Assembly: GCA_015183035.1 (NCBI GenBank)
Contig: JACZZP010000006.1
Location: 434,001 to 498,000, forward strand
Source of the DNA: Meloidogyne chitwoodi
Taxonomy: Eukaryota; Nematoda; Chromadorea; Rhabditida; Meloidogynidae
Direction: 5' to 3'
DNA length: 64,000 nt
The notes below the pieces were generated by a model, which did not search any database, was not told the DNA's origin, and saw only the letters and a program-made list of their open reading frames with translations. Shown here in pieces: positions 47,615-60,150 of the stretch. Each line of letters starts with the position of its first letter. The first letter of the stretch is position 1. Made by a program: the position numbers and the translations under genes.

Positions 47615-48095
47615 GGGGCGTTTGAGGGCCGAAGGCCCTCAAACGCCGGAGGGGTACACCACCACTTTTGCACCCACCACGACTTTAAACCAACCACACC
47701 TTTCCAAACTTTAGCGGGGCGTTTGAGGGCCGAAGGCCCTCAAACGCCGGAGGGTTGCACCACCACTTTTGCCTCCACCACCACTTTTAACCAACCACAA
47801 AATTTCCAAATTTTAGCGGGGCGTTTGAGGGCCGAAGGCCCTCAAACGCCGCAGGGTTGCACCACCACTTTTGCCTCCACCACCACTTTTAACCAACCAC
47901 AAAATTTCCAAATTTTAGCGGGGCGTTTGAGGGCCGAAGGCCCTCAAACGCCGGAGGGTTGCACCACCACTTTTGTTTCCACCACCACTTTTAACCCACA
48001 ACAAAATTTCCAAATTTTAGCGGGGCGTTTGAGGGCCGAAGGCCCTCAAACGCCGCAGGGTTGCACCACCACTTTTGCCTCCACATGACTTTTAT
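47615..48095. repeat. Five-unit copy of the 102-bp hairpin array
   Basis: Hairpins GGCGTTTGAGGGCC-GAA-GGCCCTCAAACGCC recur at about 47617, 47717, 47820, 47922 and 48024. The first and last units match the first and last units of the nine-unit array, so the difference is internal. The loss or gain is four units (405 bp). Confidence 0.93.
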
Positions 48096-48592
48096 CATCC
48101 ACAACTTCACACCGCTCATGACGCACATATTCCGAGCAAAAATCCCTGCTAGGACCCTTTCAAAGCCGCAGGCTTTCAACGCCCAAAATATTTTCAATTC
48201 TCCCAGCGCTTCTCCCTAAAGTATTTTTTAATGTTCCCCATGTTATTAATTTTCCCCATAATTTTATACACTGATCTGAGCATACCTACGCTGGTTTCAT
48301 TAAAAAAAAAAATTTTTTTTCGCTTAAATTAATTAAATAAAAAATTAAAATAACTCAATTAAGGTAAATATTGCGTTAGGTAAATAGAATAAACAAATTT
48401 AATTTTAAATTGAATAAAAAAAGTTTTATACAAAATGACACTATTTCTTCCACTATTTTTTAAATGAACTTTCTTCTCTCTTTTTATAGTTAATTATTTT
48501 AAAACTTTTTTTCCAACTTTACAGTAACCTTTTTTATTTAATTAAAATTTAATTATTTTTTAATAAAGGAAAGGACTTTTAATCTCCCAAAA

Positions 48593-51098
48593 ATGCTTAT
48601 TTATATTTTTTTATTTTTTTCTATTATTTTTATAATAAAAAATCCAACACTAGTTTCTTCTTCAAGTTTTAATTGTGGTAATATTCCAAGAAATACAAAA
48701 TCCACTATTTTATGCACTGAAAATGGTTTAGTTAGTGGAACAAGTGGAGGACGTTTTTCTGATGTTGTGGCCTTTAAAGGTTATAAGAATATTTAATTTT
48801 AAATCTCTGGGGCTTTTATTCTGACTTTTAATTATTCAATTTTTGAATTAATAAGAGGATGGGGCTTCAAATAATTTTTTAAAATTTTAAGGTATTCCCT
48901 ATGCAGATTCAACAGCAAATAATAATCGTTGGAGAGAACCACAATCTCCTAAAAAATGGGATGGTGTTAGGGATTGCTCAAATTTTGGTTCACAATGTCC
49001 CCAATCTGCGGGAAATGGAAAGGTTGATGGTTCAGAAGATTGTCTTTTTTTAAATATTTTTACAAGTAAGGAAATAACATTAGCATACTTAACTAAGAAC
49101 AAAATGTCACTAAGAGGAAATTGGACAAAATGTCACTAAGGGGAAAGTGGACAAAATGTCAGAAAGGAGAAATAGACAAAATGTCACTCAGGGGAAATTG
49201 GACAAAATGGAGTAAAGACGTATTTTAAGATTTTCATAGAATTCAGCCCTAATAATTTCTCAAAAAATCATTTTCATTTATTAGCAAAATCAGCACTTGA
49301 TAAAAAATCAAATAAACAAAGTCCTGTTTACTTTTGGATTTATGGGGGTGGTTTTTCTTTTGGTTCAGCAAATGGTAATTATGGAGAATATTTTGCAAGT
49401 CAAGGAATTGTTGTTGTTACAATAAATTATAGAATTGGTGCTCTTGGATTTATGGCTCATAAAGCATTAAGAGAAGAAAATGTTGCACATAATGCCTCAG
49501 GGAATTATGGACTTTTGGATCAAATATTTGCGTTAAAATGGGTAAAAAGAAATATTTTAGAGTTTGGAGGTGATCCTGAAAATGTTATTATTGGAGGACA
49601 GTCTAGTGGTAAAATTTTTATATATTTTTTTTTATTTTTTTAAATTAAGGAGGAGCTTCAGTTTTTATGCTTGCTCTTTCCCCCTTAGCTTCAAATCTAT
49701 TTAAAGGCGTAATTTCTCAAAGTGGAGGAGTTATGGCACCAAATGATCCACAAAATTTTTTTATAGCACATTACACAGTAGAACAGGCAGAAAGTAGAAG
49801 TGCTAAATTTTTAGCACCGAAAGGTGTCGGTGTAGGGGTAACAGCAAAACAGCTACGTTCACTCCCGTTAAATCAGATAATTGATGGAACTCTTTTTGAT
49901 TTTGGAGAGGTAGAGAATTGATTAATTTGGAACTAAAATTTTATTATATATTAAATCAGAATTTTGAGTTTCTGATCAAAATTCTGATTTTTGGAAATCA
50001 GAATTTTGTTATAAAAATCAGAATTCTGATTTTTGTGATCAGAATTCTAATATGAAATTTACTTTTTAGTATACACCAAATTTTTACGTTGCATCAGTAC
50101 TTTTCCATCCAGTCCTCGATGGGTATGTAATTGCTCGTACCTATGAAGAAACTTTGCAAAAAGGTCTACAAAATCAAGTTAGCTTTATTGTTGGTAAGTT
50201 TGTAATTTGAAAGGAAAATTAAAAAAAATAAAATAATTTTTTAGGTTATACAAATGATGAAATGGGTGCTTCTCCATCATTAAAAATAACATTAAATGAA
50301 TATAAAAATAGAATTAATAATATTTATGGACGTTTTGCAAATGAATTTCTTACTTTATATCCAGCAAAAGATGATAATTCTGCATGTAAGAATTAAACAT
50401 TTTTTAAAAAAGAGAAAGGCACACATTTAATTATTTTTTTAAAATAACCTAAGAGCTGTAGGGGACAATTTACTGAAAGACAATTCACCGAATGATCATT
50501 TGATCAAATAAAATAAAATATAAAATTTTTAATTTTCGGTGAATTGTTCATTAAGGTAATCAATACGGTAATTTATCGTTTGGTAATTTGTCTCTCCTTA
50601 ATTTATTATTTTTATATAGCCATTGCTGTAAACACTGCAATTCGTGAAATGACTCGTATTTCCTACAATCAATTTGCCAATCTTTGGTTAAAAAGTGCTA
50701 AAAAACCACTCTATGAGTATGTTTGGACACATTCTCCTTCAGGTAAAATTAAATTAAAAATTAATTTTTTTTAAATTTTATTTTAAGGTACGGAAAGAAC
50801 GTCAGGTGCTTGTCATGGTTCAGATATAGCCTACTTTTTTAATACTCTATTTAATGACAAAAATTCCCCTGAACAACAAATTGCTAACAAAATGTCTTCT
50901 TATATAATTAATTTTATAAAAACAAAAAATCCAAATGATAATAATAAATTGCCAAATTGGGAAAAACAAATAATTGGTCAAACAACAGTGATGGAAGTTG
51001 GAAATAATTTTAAACAAATTCCTTTAGTTTCTGACGGGAATTTTTTAAAAAAAGTTGATTTTTATAAACGTTTCTGGGCAAGTCATGTTTCAATGTAA
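48593..51098 (+). CDS. Secreted type-B carboxylesterase, second copy
   Basis: Same exon-intron structure as 16465-18970, shifted by 32128 bp, with no amino-acid change found in the exons compared. Catalytic elements GGQSSGGAS, YTNDEMG and GACHGSDI are intact, so both copies should be functional. Its intron minisatellite is copied too. It lies between gene 6 and the inverted-repeat junction. Confidence 0.92.
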
Positions 51099-51583
51099 AA
51101 ATATGAAAATAATTTTTTCCGTGCGTCCAAAACATTCTCGTGCCTAAAAGACCTTACTATATTTAATTTAAATTTCATTGGCTTGTGTAAAAATTATTAT
51201 TATTTTTTGTCTTTTTCTAGCTTAAATGTATGTGTATTTTCATTTCCTACTTTTTTTTGTATTTTTTTATTATTAGAATTTAAAACTAAAATTATCTTAT
51301 TAGTTTTGATGAAAGTGAGTAGAGAAAATTCGTATAAACACACAAAGATCTCTTAGAGGTATTTTATTATTTTTCTGCTTCGATACTTTAAGGTATTTTC
51401 GTCATAAGGTATGTGCCCTGACACGGATTTAATTTCACAAGAAAATTAGCCAAAAAATGAATTTATTTTTTAAAATACAAAATATATTGATGTTTATTTT
51501 TTAACGAATATTTTATTTATCCGTAATTTTACAGGTATTTTTCAAAATTTTTATCCAAAATTAACCTTTTAATGTTCCATTAT

Positions 51584-51654
51584 TCAGCAATTGCAATTAT
51601 TTTGACGCTGTTGTGATGAAGATGGTGCTCTCAGATTTATTTGATCAGGAAAAG
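51584..51654 (-). pseudogene. rab-7: Rab7 last-exon remnant
   Basis: Only the final exon of Rab7 (from FPDQINLRAP to the CNC terminus) is present. The stop is TGA in place of the TAA of the full gene. The intron before it runs for about 15 bp, then breaks into the inverted copy of the gene 5 downstream region. Without the GTPase domain it cannot encode Rab7. Confidence 0.92.
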
Positions 51655-51690
51655 CTTTAAAAATTAAATTAAAGCTAATAAACTATATTT

Positions 51691-53456
51691 TTAAGGAAAA
51701 TTTTTTATAAATCCGATTTGCTCATTTTCTTTGATATTCTTCTTTTCTCTAGTATAACCTTCATTATCAACATAAAATTCAAAAGTTCCATCATTAATTA
51801 AAGGAATTATTGTAATAAAATGAATAAAAAAATTATTTAAATGAAATGATTTTTTATTATTTTCATCAGTTGAATCAATTATTAAACTCGTGTTATCGGT
51901 ATTAAATTTGTAATTAATATATATTCCAATACCAAATAATCCTTCTTTGATTTCCTTTTCTTCTTCTTTTTTTAAATTAAGTTCTACTAAAGTAATTGTA
52001 ATTTTATAACGCATAAATTCAAATATTTCTTTTAATTTTTCATTTAATTCTAATCTTTCATTCCAACATTTTGTTTGATTTTCTTCTTCAATTTTTAAAA
52101 AGAACACAAGGTTAGATGACCATCCTTTTCCATAAAAGATAATAAAATATTTGCCAGAATTTTTGAATTTTATACAAAAATCAAAATGTGAATATTGAAA
52201 ATTATTTTTATTTGATGAACTTCCTATTGATAAAGAATTAATAATATTTATTATATTCTTTCCCTTGTTTTGTTTTGGATTAAATTCTGTATTTAAAAAA
52301 CAATTTAATTTTGTTAATTCAATTGGATCGCTTTGTGACAATAATTGACCATATTCCTTAAACATGATTGAGTTTATTCCATTAATGTTTATTTCTTTTT
52401 TCATATTAAAAAAATCGTCCACGACTAGAGGATTATTTTCATCTTCATCATTTTGTAATAAATTAAATTCTGCATAAAATAAAGGACAAATTGTCATCAG
52501 TGGCTATAAAAATAAATTTAAAGTTTTAATTTTTAAAACTTTAGTTGTTTTTATTTTTGCTAGTAAAAAAAGTTTTGTTTTGTTATATACTTAAGTTTTT
52601 AAAAAGTTAAAATTTTTCTTAAGTTTAAACTTAAATTCTATGATTTTAAGTTTTATTAAGTTTCTTTAAATTTTAATTTTTCAAGTTTAAGCTTGAAATT
52701 AATTTAAGAGATCAAACTTAAGTATTTTAAGATTTTAAAAATACCTAAGTTAAAGTTTAGCCAATAACTGCTACCCTTTTATAGTCTTTATTTTAAGAAT
52801 AATAATTTATACTACCAAAAAGCTATGAAAGTGTTACTTTTATTTTTTCGTTTTCCTTTTATAATATCTTTTTAATGTTTTTACACAATTATCTTTAAAA
52901 GCAAAACTTAAATAATTTTTAAAAAATTGGAGAATAAAAAATTATCAAAAATTAAAAAACAATATTTAAATATTACAGCCATTCACAATAAAATTTAAAA
53001 AATGCTTACAATTGTTTCAATTTTTTCAATTGGAGTTTTAAAATAATTTAAAAATTTATTTATTTTTTCAGTTTCTTTTTTTAACATACAAATTTTTAAT
53101 TCATATTGAGTATAATCATTTAATTGATTTTTAAATATAAATTTTTTTATACCGCTTCGATTAATTTTAATTAATTCTGATTCAGAATAATTAGAACAAA
53201 TATTTCCAAATTCTTTTAAATATAACCATTTTTCACTATTATCATTAATTATAGAATTAATTTCAATAAAAAATTTTATATAATTTTCATTTTTATTTGA
53301 TTTTATTTTTGTCAATTTAATATCATTAATTCCATTTTCTTTTAAATTATTTTCCTCTAATTCAATTTTGAATTTTTGGTCATTTAAAATATTTGAAAAT
53401 GAAAAATAAAATAATTTTAATAAAAAAATAAATAAATAAATAAATTTAATATTCAT
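51691..53456 (-). CDS. Two-exon secreted family protein, mirrored copy of gene 5
   Basis: Exon 1 is 53010-53456 and exon 2 is 51691-52503. The protein is identical to gene 5, including the stop-loss extension EQIGFIKNFP. It is head-away from block A': its 3' end is only about 20 bp from the junction, so its terminator region differs from gene 5. Confidence 0.88.
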
Positions 53457-54190
53457 TTTTTAAATTAATTAATTTTAAATTATTTAGTGGTTGTCTTTTA
53501 TAAATTTTTCGATTTATTTTATAAAGCATGGAATGGACTTTTATTAAATAAATTGATAAATAATGCACTTATTAAATATAATATTTAGAAATATTATTCG
53601 GTGGTCTCTTTTAAGTTTTACAAATTGTGAAATAGTAAATAATGAGGAGAAATTAAAAAGAAAAAAAATAATAAAAAAAAAAGTTGTTTTAATTTTTTAG
53701 TATTCCAAAATATTTCAAAAATATTTAAAATATTCTCATAAAAATTCAAATTTTTAGTCCAATAATTTATTCTTTAAAATAAATATGTATAATTGAAAAA
53801 AAAATAATTAAAGTTGTTAAATGCTCTCTTATCTTCACACACTCTCTCCTTACTTTTATGCACATTTGATCTCTTTCTCCGTCGTTATTCTCAGTTTTTT
53901 ATCACTGACAAATAGGCTAATTTTAATTTTTTAAATTCTAAAATTGAAATTTAATTTAAAATATAATATATTTTTTAATTTAAATTTTTAAAATTTAATT
54001 TTTATCTTTTAAAATTTTAAAAAATCAATTTCCCAAAGTAATGTAGTTTATATATGTACACAAATGTTTAATTAAAAAATATAATTATTAAATAACTCAA
54101 AAAATTAAATAAAAAGGGAGTCAACCCTAATGATCAAAACTTTCCAAAAAAAATAAAAACATAAGATTATGGACAATAAAATAATAGAAA

Positions 54191-55490
54191 TTACCGTATT
54201 TTCTCGAATAGTTACCCTGGGTAATTATTGTTTCAGCCTATCGCTGGAGGGGGTAACTAATAGAGACGGGGTAATTAATAGAGACAGGGTAATTATTTTT
54301 TCAACCAATTTTTGTGAATTAACAAAATAAAAATTGGCATTCTGAAGTCTACAATTTGTTCGTCTGGCAGCTAGTTTTAAAAACATCGAAGAATGCATTC
54401 TGATTTTTCTTTTTCATTTTTATTGTTATGTATAATAGGGGGTACACTACCGCGAGCCCAATGTACCGCAGAGCTTATAACTCCGTTTATAATTTTTATA
54501 AAATAGAGATCAGTCTCATTCGACTCAGCTCATCGAGCTGAGTCGAACCATGCTTGGGTCGAAAATTTTTGGTAAATATAAAATAAGTTATAGCTCTGCG
54601 GTACAATGGGCTCGCGGTACACTGGCCTGCTCCCGTATAATAGGGCTTAGTGACCGGCGCTAAAGAGATCTTATTCGGCGGTTATCATATAAAATCCCGC
54701 CGAATAAGTTTACAAAAAATTTCCGAATCGGAATCCCTGAAATACTATTTTGCCTATCTCTAGTAGAGCAGCAAATTTTAGTTTTTAATAATTTTTTCCT
54801 CATTTTTGTTCCATTTAATAGGTAAAAGACGATGAGTCAGCTGATTGAGTAGCTTGAATAACTTTATTTTATACAATTGCGAATATTTTTTGTAATTCGA
54901 AAGAGCTTAAAAAGCTGATTCTTTTCATTATTGGACCGACCAGATCAATTGATTCTAAAAACATTAGGCCCGAAAAACACGAAAATTGCAATTTTCCGCG
55001 TTTATCATTCTGTAACTTTTTTGGTATTATCTGATTGGATCTTTCTATTAAAAAAATAATCCTCTTACCGACTTTCGATTATTAAAAGAACTGTTCAAAT
55101 TAACTGAGGAATAAAAAAGTTATGGCCAAAAATAACTTGCTACTCTAAATCGTCTCCTACCCCTTTTTATTATAATTTTAAAAAATTCCGATTCTATATA
55201 CATAGAACCTTTTACAAGAAAAAGAACGTAAGCTTATGAATAATTGAATTTAAAAAGAATCACAAATTTCTAAAAGATAAACGATATAAAAGCCATGAAA
55301 CTTCAACGAAACATCAAACAATTGAATGAGATAAATGGTTTTCTTTATAGGGGGTAATTAATAGAGTATGGAGAGGGGGGTAATTAATAGAGATAGGGTA
55401 ATTATTTTTTCAACCTGTCGCTGGAGGGGGTAACTAATAGAGACGGGGTAATTAATAGAGACAGGGTAACTATTCGAGAAAATACGGTAA
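54191..55490. mobile_element. Mirrored copy of the nested 1.3-kb TIR element
   Basis: Same ends and the same two nested elements (at 54449-54619 and 54820-55164) as at 39525-40824. Confidence 0.82.
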
Positions 55491-55948
55491 TTTTTAGATT
55501 AAAATAATGCTATCCAATATGTTTTTTAAATACACAATTGTTTGGAATTAAATTTAAATTTTGACAAAATCAAGAAAATAAAGTTAATAAATTTATTTAA
55601 TCTTTTAGACTAAATTATCAAAATTAAAATATTTTAAATAAATGGAGTTGATCAATAGGGAGTTGGGTCAAATAAAATATATTTAAAAAAATTGGTCTTT
55701 GACTTGATTTTTTTTTTTTAAAATCCACAAAAATTCCAATGGTTGTACATTTAGGTTTTTAATGTTTTAATTTAATTTTTTTTTTAATATTTTAAAATGA
55801 GGCAAAAAATAAAACATTTGTTTAAATAAATGTGATCCTCTGATGTCTAAACTTTAAAAAAAATTTTTTAATATAAAATTGAATAATTTGACAATTAAAA
55901 TCATTAAATTAAATTTAAATAATTAAAATAAAAAAAATTAAAAAAAAA

Positions 55949-56886
55949 ATGTTTAAAAAACTATTTTATTCTTTTCTTATATTTTTTATTTTATTTGAAA
56001 TAAATGAGGCTAAGCCTTCTTCAAATAAAAAAATGTCCTGTCAACATGTGACTGTTCCAGCACCTTCAAATGGTCTTCCAAAAGCTAATCCACCTTCAAA
56101 TAATCTAGCACCAACTGATATTCCACCAACAAATAACAATAATCCAACAAATAACGATCCAAATGTATTAGTCGTCCCCTTTCGTTGGAAAACATCGCAA
56201 ACTTGTTTAACACAAAATGCAAGTACCCCTGGTACAATTGACCAATATATGAATAAACGAATGGATGGAAGATTTACTTGGCATCCAATAACAGCAGGTA
56301 CTGATAATGGTGGACCTTGTGGAACTGGTACAAATTATGTTAGTTTATATTTTTTTAATTTATCAGGGACAGTTTAAGTGAATGATAAATACTAAATAGC
56401 CTAAATTAGGGGGAAAAATGTATATTTAAGCTTAAATAATTTCCTTTGGATCTCCGGGTTTTTTGTTCCATCGTTTACACCAAACTTTCCCCCAAAAAAG
56501 ATTATTTTTAAATCATTCAATTTAATAATAATTTTATTTTTTTAAAAATAGCCAATGCATGCCGATGTTGGAGGCAAATTATTTGCAAAAAATTCACCTT
56601 GGGTGCCTTCTTGTTTCCCTGATAGACATTATATTCGTAATGATAAAGTCTGCATAAATAAATGCGTAAAAATTGAATATAAAGGCAAAACGTAAGAAAA
56701 GATTAAATTTAATTTTTTTTTAATTTAATTTTTAGTCTAACAATTCCAATTATGAATGAAACAGAAAAATTTGAACCTAATGAACTTGATATAACTGAAG
56801 CTGCTTTTAAGTGGTTAGAACCAAATCCAAATGCTGGATTAGTCGCTGCTAAGATTACTTATATAGAATGTCCTAGCACATTGTGA
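55949..56886 (+). CDS. Expansin-like DPBB protein, mirrored copy
   Basis: Exons 55949-56338, 56552-56691 and 56736-56886, the exact mirror of 38129-39066, with the same signal peptide, Pro/Asn linker and ELDITEAAFKWL barrel motif. Both copies are intact, so the palindrome doubles the dose of this putative wall-loosening protein. Confidence 0.75.
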
Positions 56887-57911
56887 AAAAATAAATAAGA
56901 AAAAGATTCAAAAATCTTTTTCTTTTTTTGGGGGAAAAAGACTATCCTAACTATTAAAATGATATTTTTAAACAATTTTGTATTTTTCAGATTTTCTTTA
57001 ATTAAAAGACGGCTTTTCTTTAATTTTTATTGTATTTTTTAAATTAAATTTTATTAGATAAAAATATTTGTAGTTAAATATAATTTCGAACTGAAAATGA
57101 TTTTTTGCCTTTTGTGTGCAAATGCTCTCTTATATTCTTACACTCTTTCCTTCTTTTTATGCAATCGATTTTCTAGAGTCAGACTCGGATTTTGAGAATA
57201 GAGCTTGTTAGGATCTGACTGGATTTTCGGGATTGATTCGGTCTCGGAATTAATCCGATAATATTGAAAAAACGTATTTGGGATCCGTTCTCATGAAAAA
57301 TACGGTCCGGGGAATTATGAGATCCCATGGATAATCCCTAAAAATCCCATTTATTTTTATTTGGGATTTTAATGTTTTTTTCGTATCTTTCGCTCATTCA
57401 TAATTTTTTTACCAAAAAGTATAAAACTATTACATAAGAAAAAAAAATAAAAAAAATTTTTAAAAGGAGAGTTTCGTTGAAAAACGCACATCCACTGATC
57501 TGCCTTTTGGGTTTCCTTATAACACTTGGTCTTATTGTTTCTTATTATTTCTCAAAATAATATTCAGAGTTACAAGATTAAAAAATCCGCAAGTTAATTG
57601 GAAAATATCTTCATTTTTGGGCAAAAATCCGCAAAGAATAATACACATGTTTATTTCAAATGGACATTTTACCAAAATTTAAACAAAAAATATATTATTT
57701 TTAGTAAACTTTGAGTTTAAATTGATTGAACTTTTTTTTTTACAATTTTATTTTGAAGACGCAGCTTACTCGAAATGCCCAAATAATTTACACAAAAATA
57801 AATAAAGTAGTCAAAAATAGTATTGAAAATGTAAAATAGTGAGAGAAATGAAAAATAGTTTCGAACTTTGCTTGAGCAAATTCCCTTTTTAAATTAAAAA
57901 AATCACACCTA

Positions 57912-58274
57912 TCAATTTATTGTACAGCCCTTACAATCGTCCTTACATATAACCTTACCAGAAGTCGGGCTATATATTTCAGAAGGGATGCAAGTGTCTG
58001 AACAATCTTTTCCTTTCTTTGTAACTTCTAAATTCAAAATATTTATTAAATATATATAAATTAAATTGTATTTATTACTATAATGTTTGTAGCCTTCACG
58101 AATACGTGTCTTTGCTGAAAAACCATTATTATTATCATATTCGATAAAACAAACAGCATCTTTACTGATATTTGTGCAAACACAAACTTTAGGTATATTT
58201 AAACATAAAATATTTGTTGTTGTAATAAATAAAATTAATAAAATAAAAAATAATTTTGATGAGTTTGAATTCAT
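57912..58274 (-). CDS. Small secreted cysteine-rich protein, mirrored copy
   Basis: Identical to 36741-37103: signal peptide, eight mature Cys, and the same 51-bp intron-like segment (about 58028-58078). Confidence 0.75.
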   Translation of the reverse strand: MNSNSSKLFFILLILFITTTNILCLNIPKVCVCTNISKDAVCFIEYDNNNGFSAKTRIREGYKHYSNKYNLIYIYLINILNLEVTKKGKDCSDTCIPSEIYSPTSGKVICKDDCKGCTIN

Positions 58275-58359
58275 ATTTATTTATTAATTTTTTTAAATTA
58301 ATTCTTAAATTATTTTAAAATTGTTTTTATAAGAAATTATGGAAAAGAAGAATAGTTCA

Positions 58360-58774
58360 CTGTCGGGGGTAAGGGGCAAAACACCATCTTCCAAAATACA
58401 GTCCAGACAAATCACAATCCAGACAAAATACAATCCGACCAAAACACCATCCGACCAAAATACCATCTAAAAAAATATTTTAATTTTAAGTGATTTATTA
58501 TATTTTAAATTAAAATAAACGCGTTTCTTCGTATTTTTCAATGTTTTTATGAGATATTTTAAGTTTTCAGAAAAATATGAATTAAGTTTTCAGAAAAATA
58601 TGATTAACAACATTCAAAAAGAAACAGAAAACAAAATATTTTTTTAGATGGTATTTTGGTCGGATGGTGTTTTGGTCGGATTGTATTTTGGTAAGATGGT
58701 GATTTGTCGGATTGTATTCTGTCGGATTGTATTTTGTCTGGATTGTGATTTGCCCCGACACGACTGTCGGAACC
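58360..58774. repeat. Mirrored copy of the AATACAATCCGAC repeat element
   Basis: Reverse complement of 36241-36655. Confidence 0.65.
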
Positions 58775-59279
58775 AAAGGACAAAAAATTTTTCAAAATGG
58801 AAAGAAGACAAAATGCCATTTTTAGAAAAATAGATCGTTTTAACATTTTTAAAGTTGGCATTTTGTCAGAGTTTACAAATTAATATATTTTATGGATAAA
58901 CAAAAGAAAGTTATAAATATTTTTAATGGAATATATTTGTGTTGATATTTCTTTTAATTTATATTAAAATTAATTTAGCCATTTTTATAAAAATATTAAT
59001 CAAATAAATGCATTGACGTTAATAATATTAAATTATATTTTGGGATTTATTTAAAAATTAAGGTGAATAAATAAATAATTTTATAAAATAGAAGAAATTA
59101 ATTTTTATTTAAAACTTTATACATATTTATTTTATTAAATAAATAAATTTAATGTTTATACAGTTGTTAAAATTTTTAGATAAAATTTTTGAATATTTTG
59201 GACACAAAAAAGAAAGAAAATTTAAAATAACTTTTTTTTGGTATTTGAATAAATAATATTTTAATAAAAAATAAATTGG

Positions 59280-59822
59280 TAAGATCATTGTTCCCTGAAA
59301 AAAATTACCGAAAAGGTCTAACTTTTTCTATTTCTTCAATATTTAATAGGTTTTCGCATATGCTGAGTTCGAATCTGAACTTAGTTTTCAAAATATCTAA
59401 TCCCGGACCAAAATTAGTCGATTTCAGGGTAATAATTTTTATTTAGGCAAATGATAGCTCATTCGATTCGTCTTTTTGAGCTGAGTTGAATGATATCAAA
59501 AATAATATATTTAGATGTTTTTCAAGCAAGTTATGATTGAATTTTTGGAGAGCTGTATGGAATCATAATTTACTTCAAAAACATCCAAACTTATTAAGGT
59601 TAGTATCAACCGACTCAGCTTGACAAGACTAATCGAATGAGCTGTCATTCGATGATATAAAATATTTATCCTGAAGTCGAGATGTCGAATCTGAGTCCGG
59701 GATTAGATATTTTGAAAACTAAGTTCAGATTCGAGCTCGGCATATGCGAAAACCTATTAAATATTGAAGAAATAGAGAAATTTGGACATTTGCGGTAATT
59801 TTTTAAGGGAACAATGATCTTA
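59280..59822. mobile_element. Mirrored copy of the long-TIR element
   Basis: Reverse complement of 35193-35735. Being itself an inverted repeat, it differs from its mirror only in the unequal arm differences and the core. Confidence 0.8.
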
Positions 59823-60150
59823 AGGATTACCAAAAATTTAATGCATCTCAGTCTCGGTTCTCAAATCGAGAAATTTCTCGTTTTTTTGAGTCTCGTTTAT
59901 CGATCTCGGAATTTTTATCTCGGAAATCGAGACTTTTTTATAGTACATCCTCTCTTTCAAAAGCATTAAAACGAGTTGAATCGGAAAACGGTTAGAGATG
60001 CTTAAAAAGGATTGTGTGTGTGAAAGTAAGAGAACATTTTATAGAGAAAAGAAATATTTCAATCTAATAAAAGATAGACTAATTATAATAAAAAAATGCT
60101 ATTTTTGTAAAATTTTAATTCTAAAAAATTTTTTTTATATTTTCGATATT

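Larger units (their letters stand above)
45018..51670. repeat. Segmental duplication block A' (direct copy of 12485-19550)
   Basis: Begins inside exon 2 of gene 6 and ends in the last Rab7 intron, where inverted sequence takes over. It differs from block A mainly by four fewer hairpin units. A few single-base changes are seen, clustered in the last 130 bp (for example TTAATGTTCCATTATTCAG against TTAATTTTTCATTAATTAG). Confidence 0.93.
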
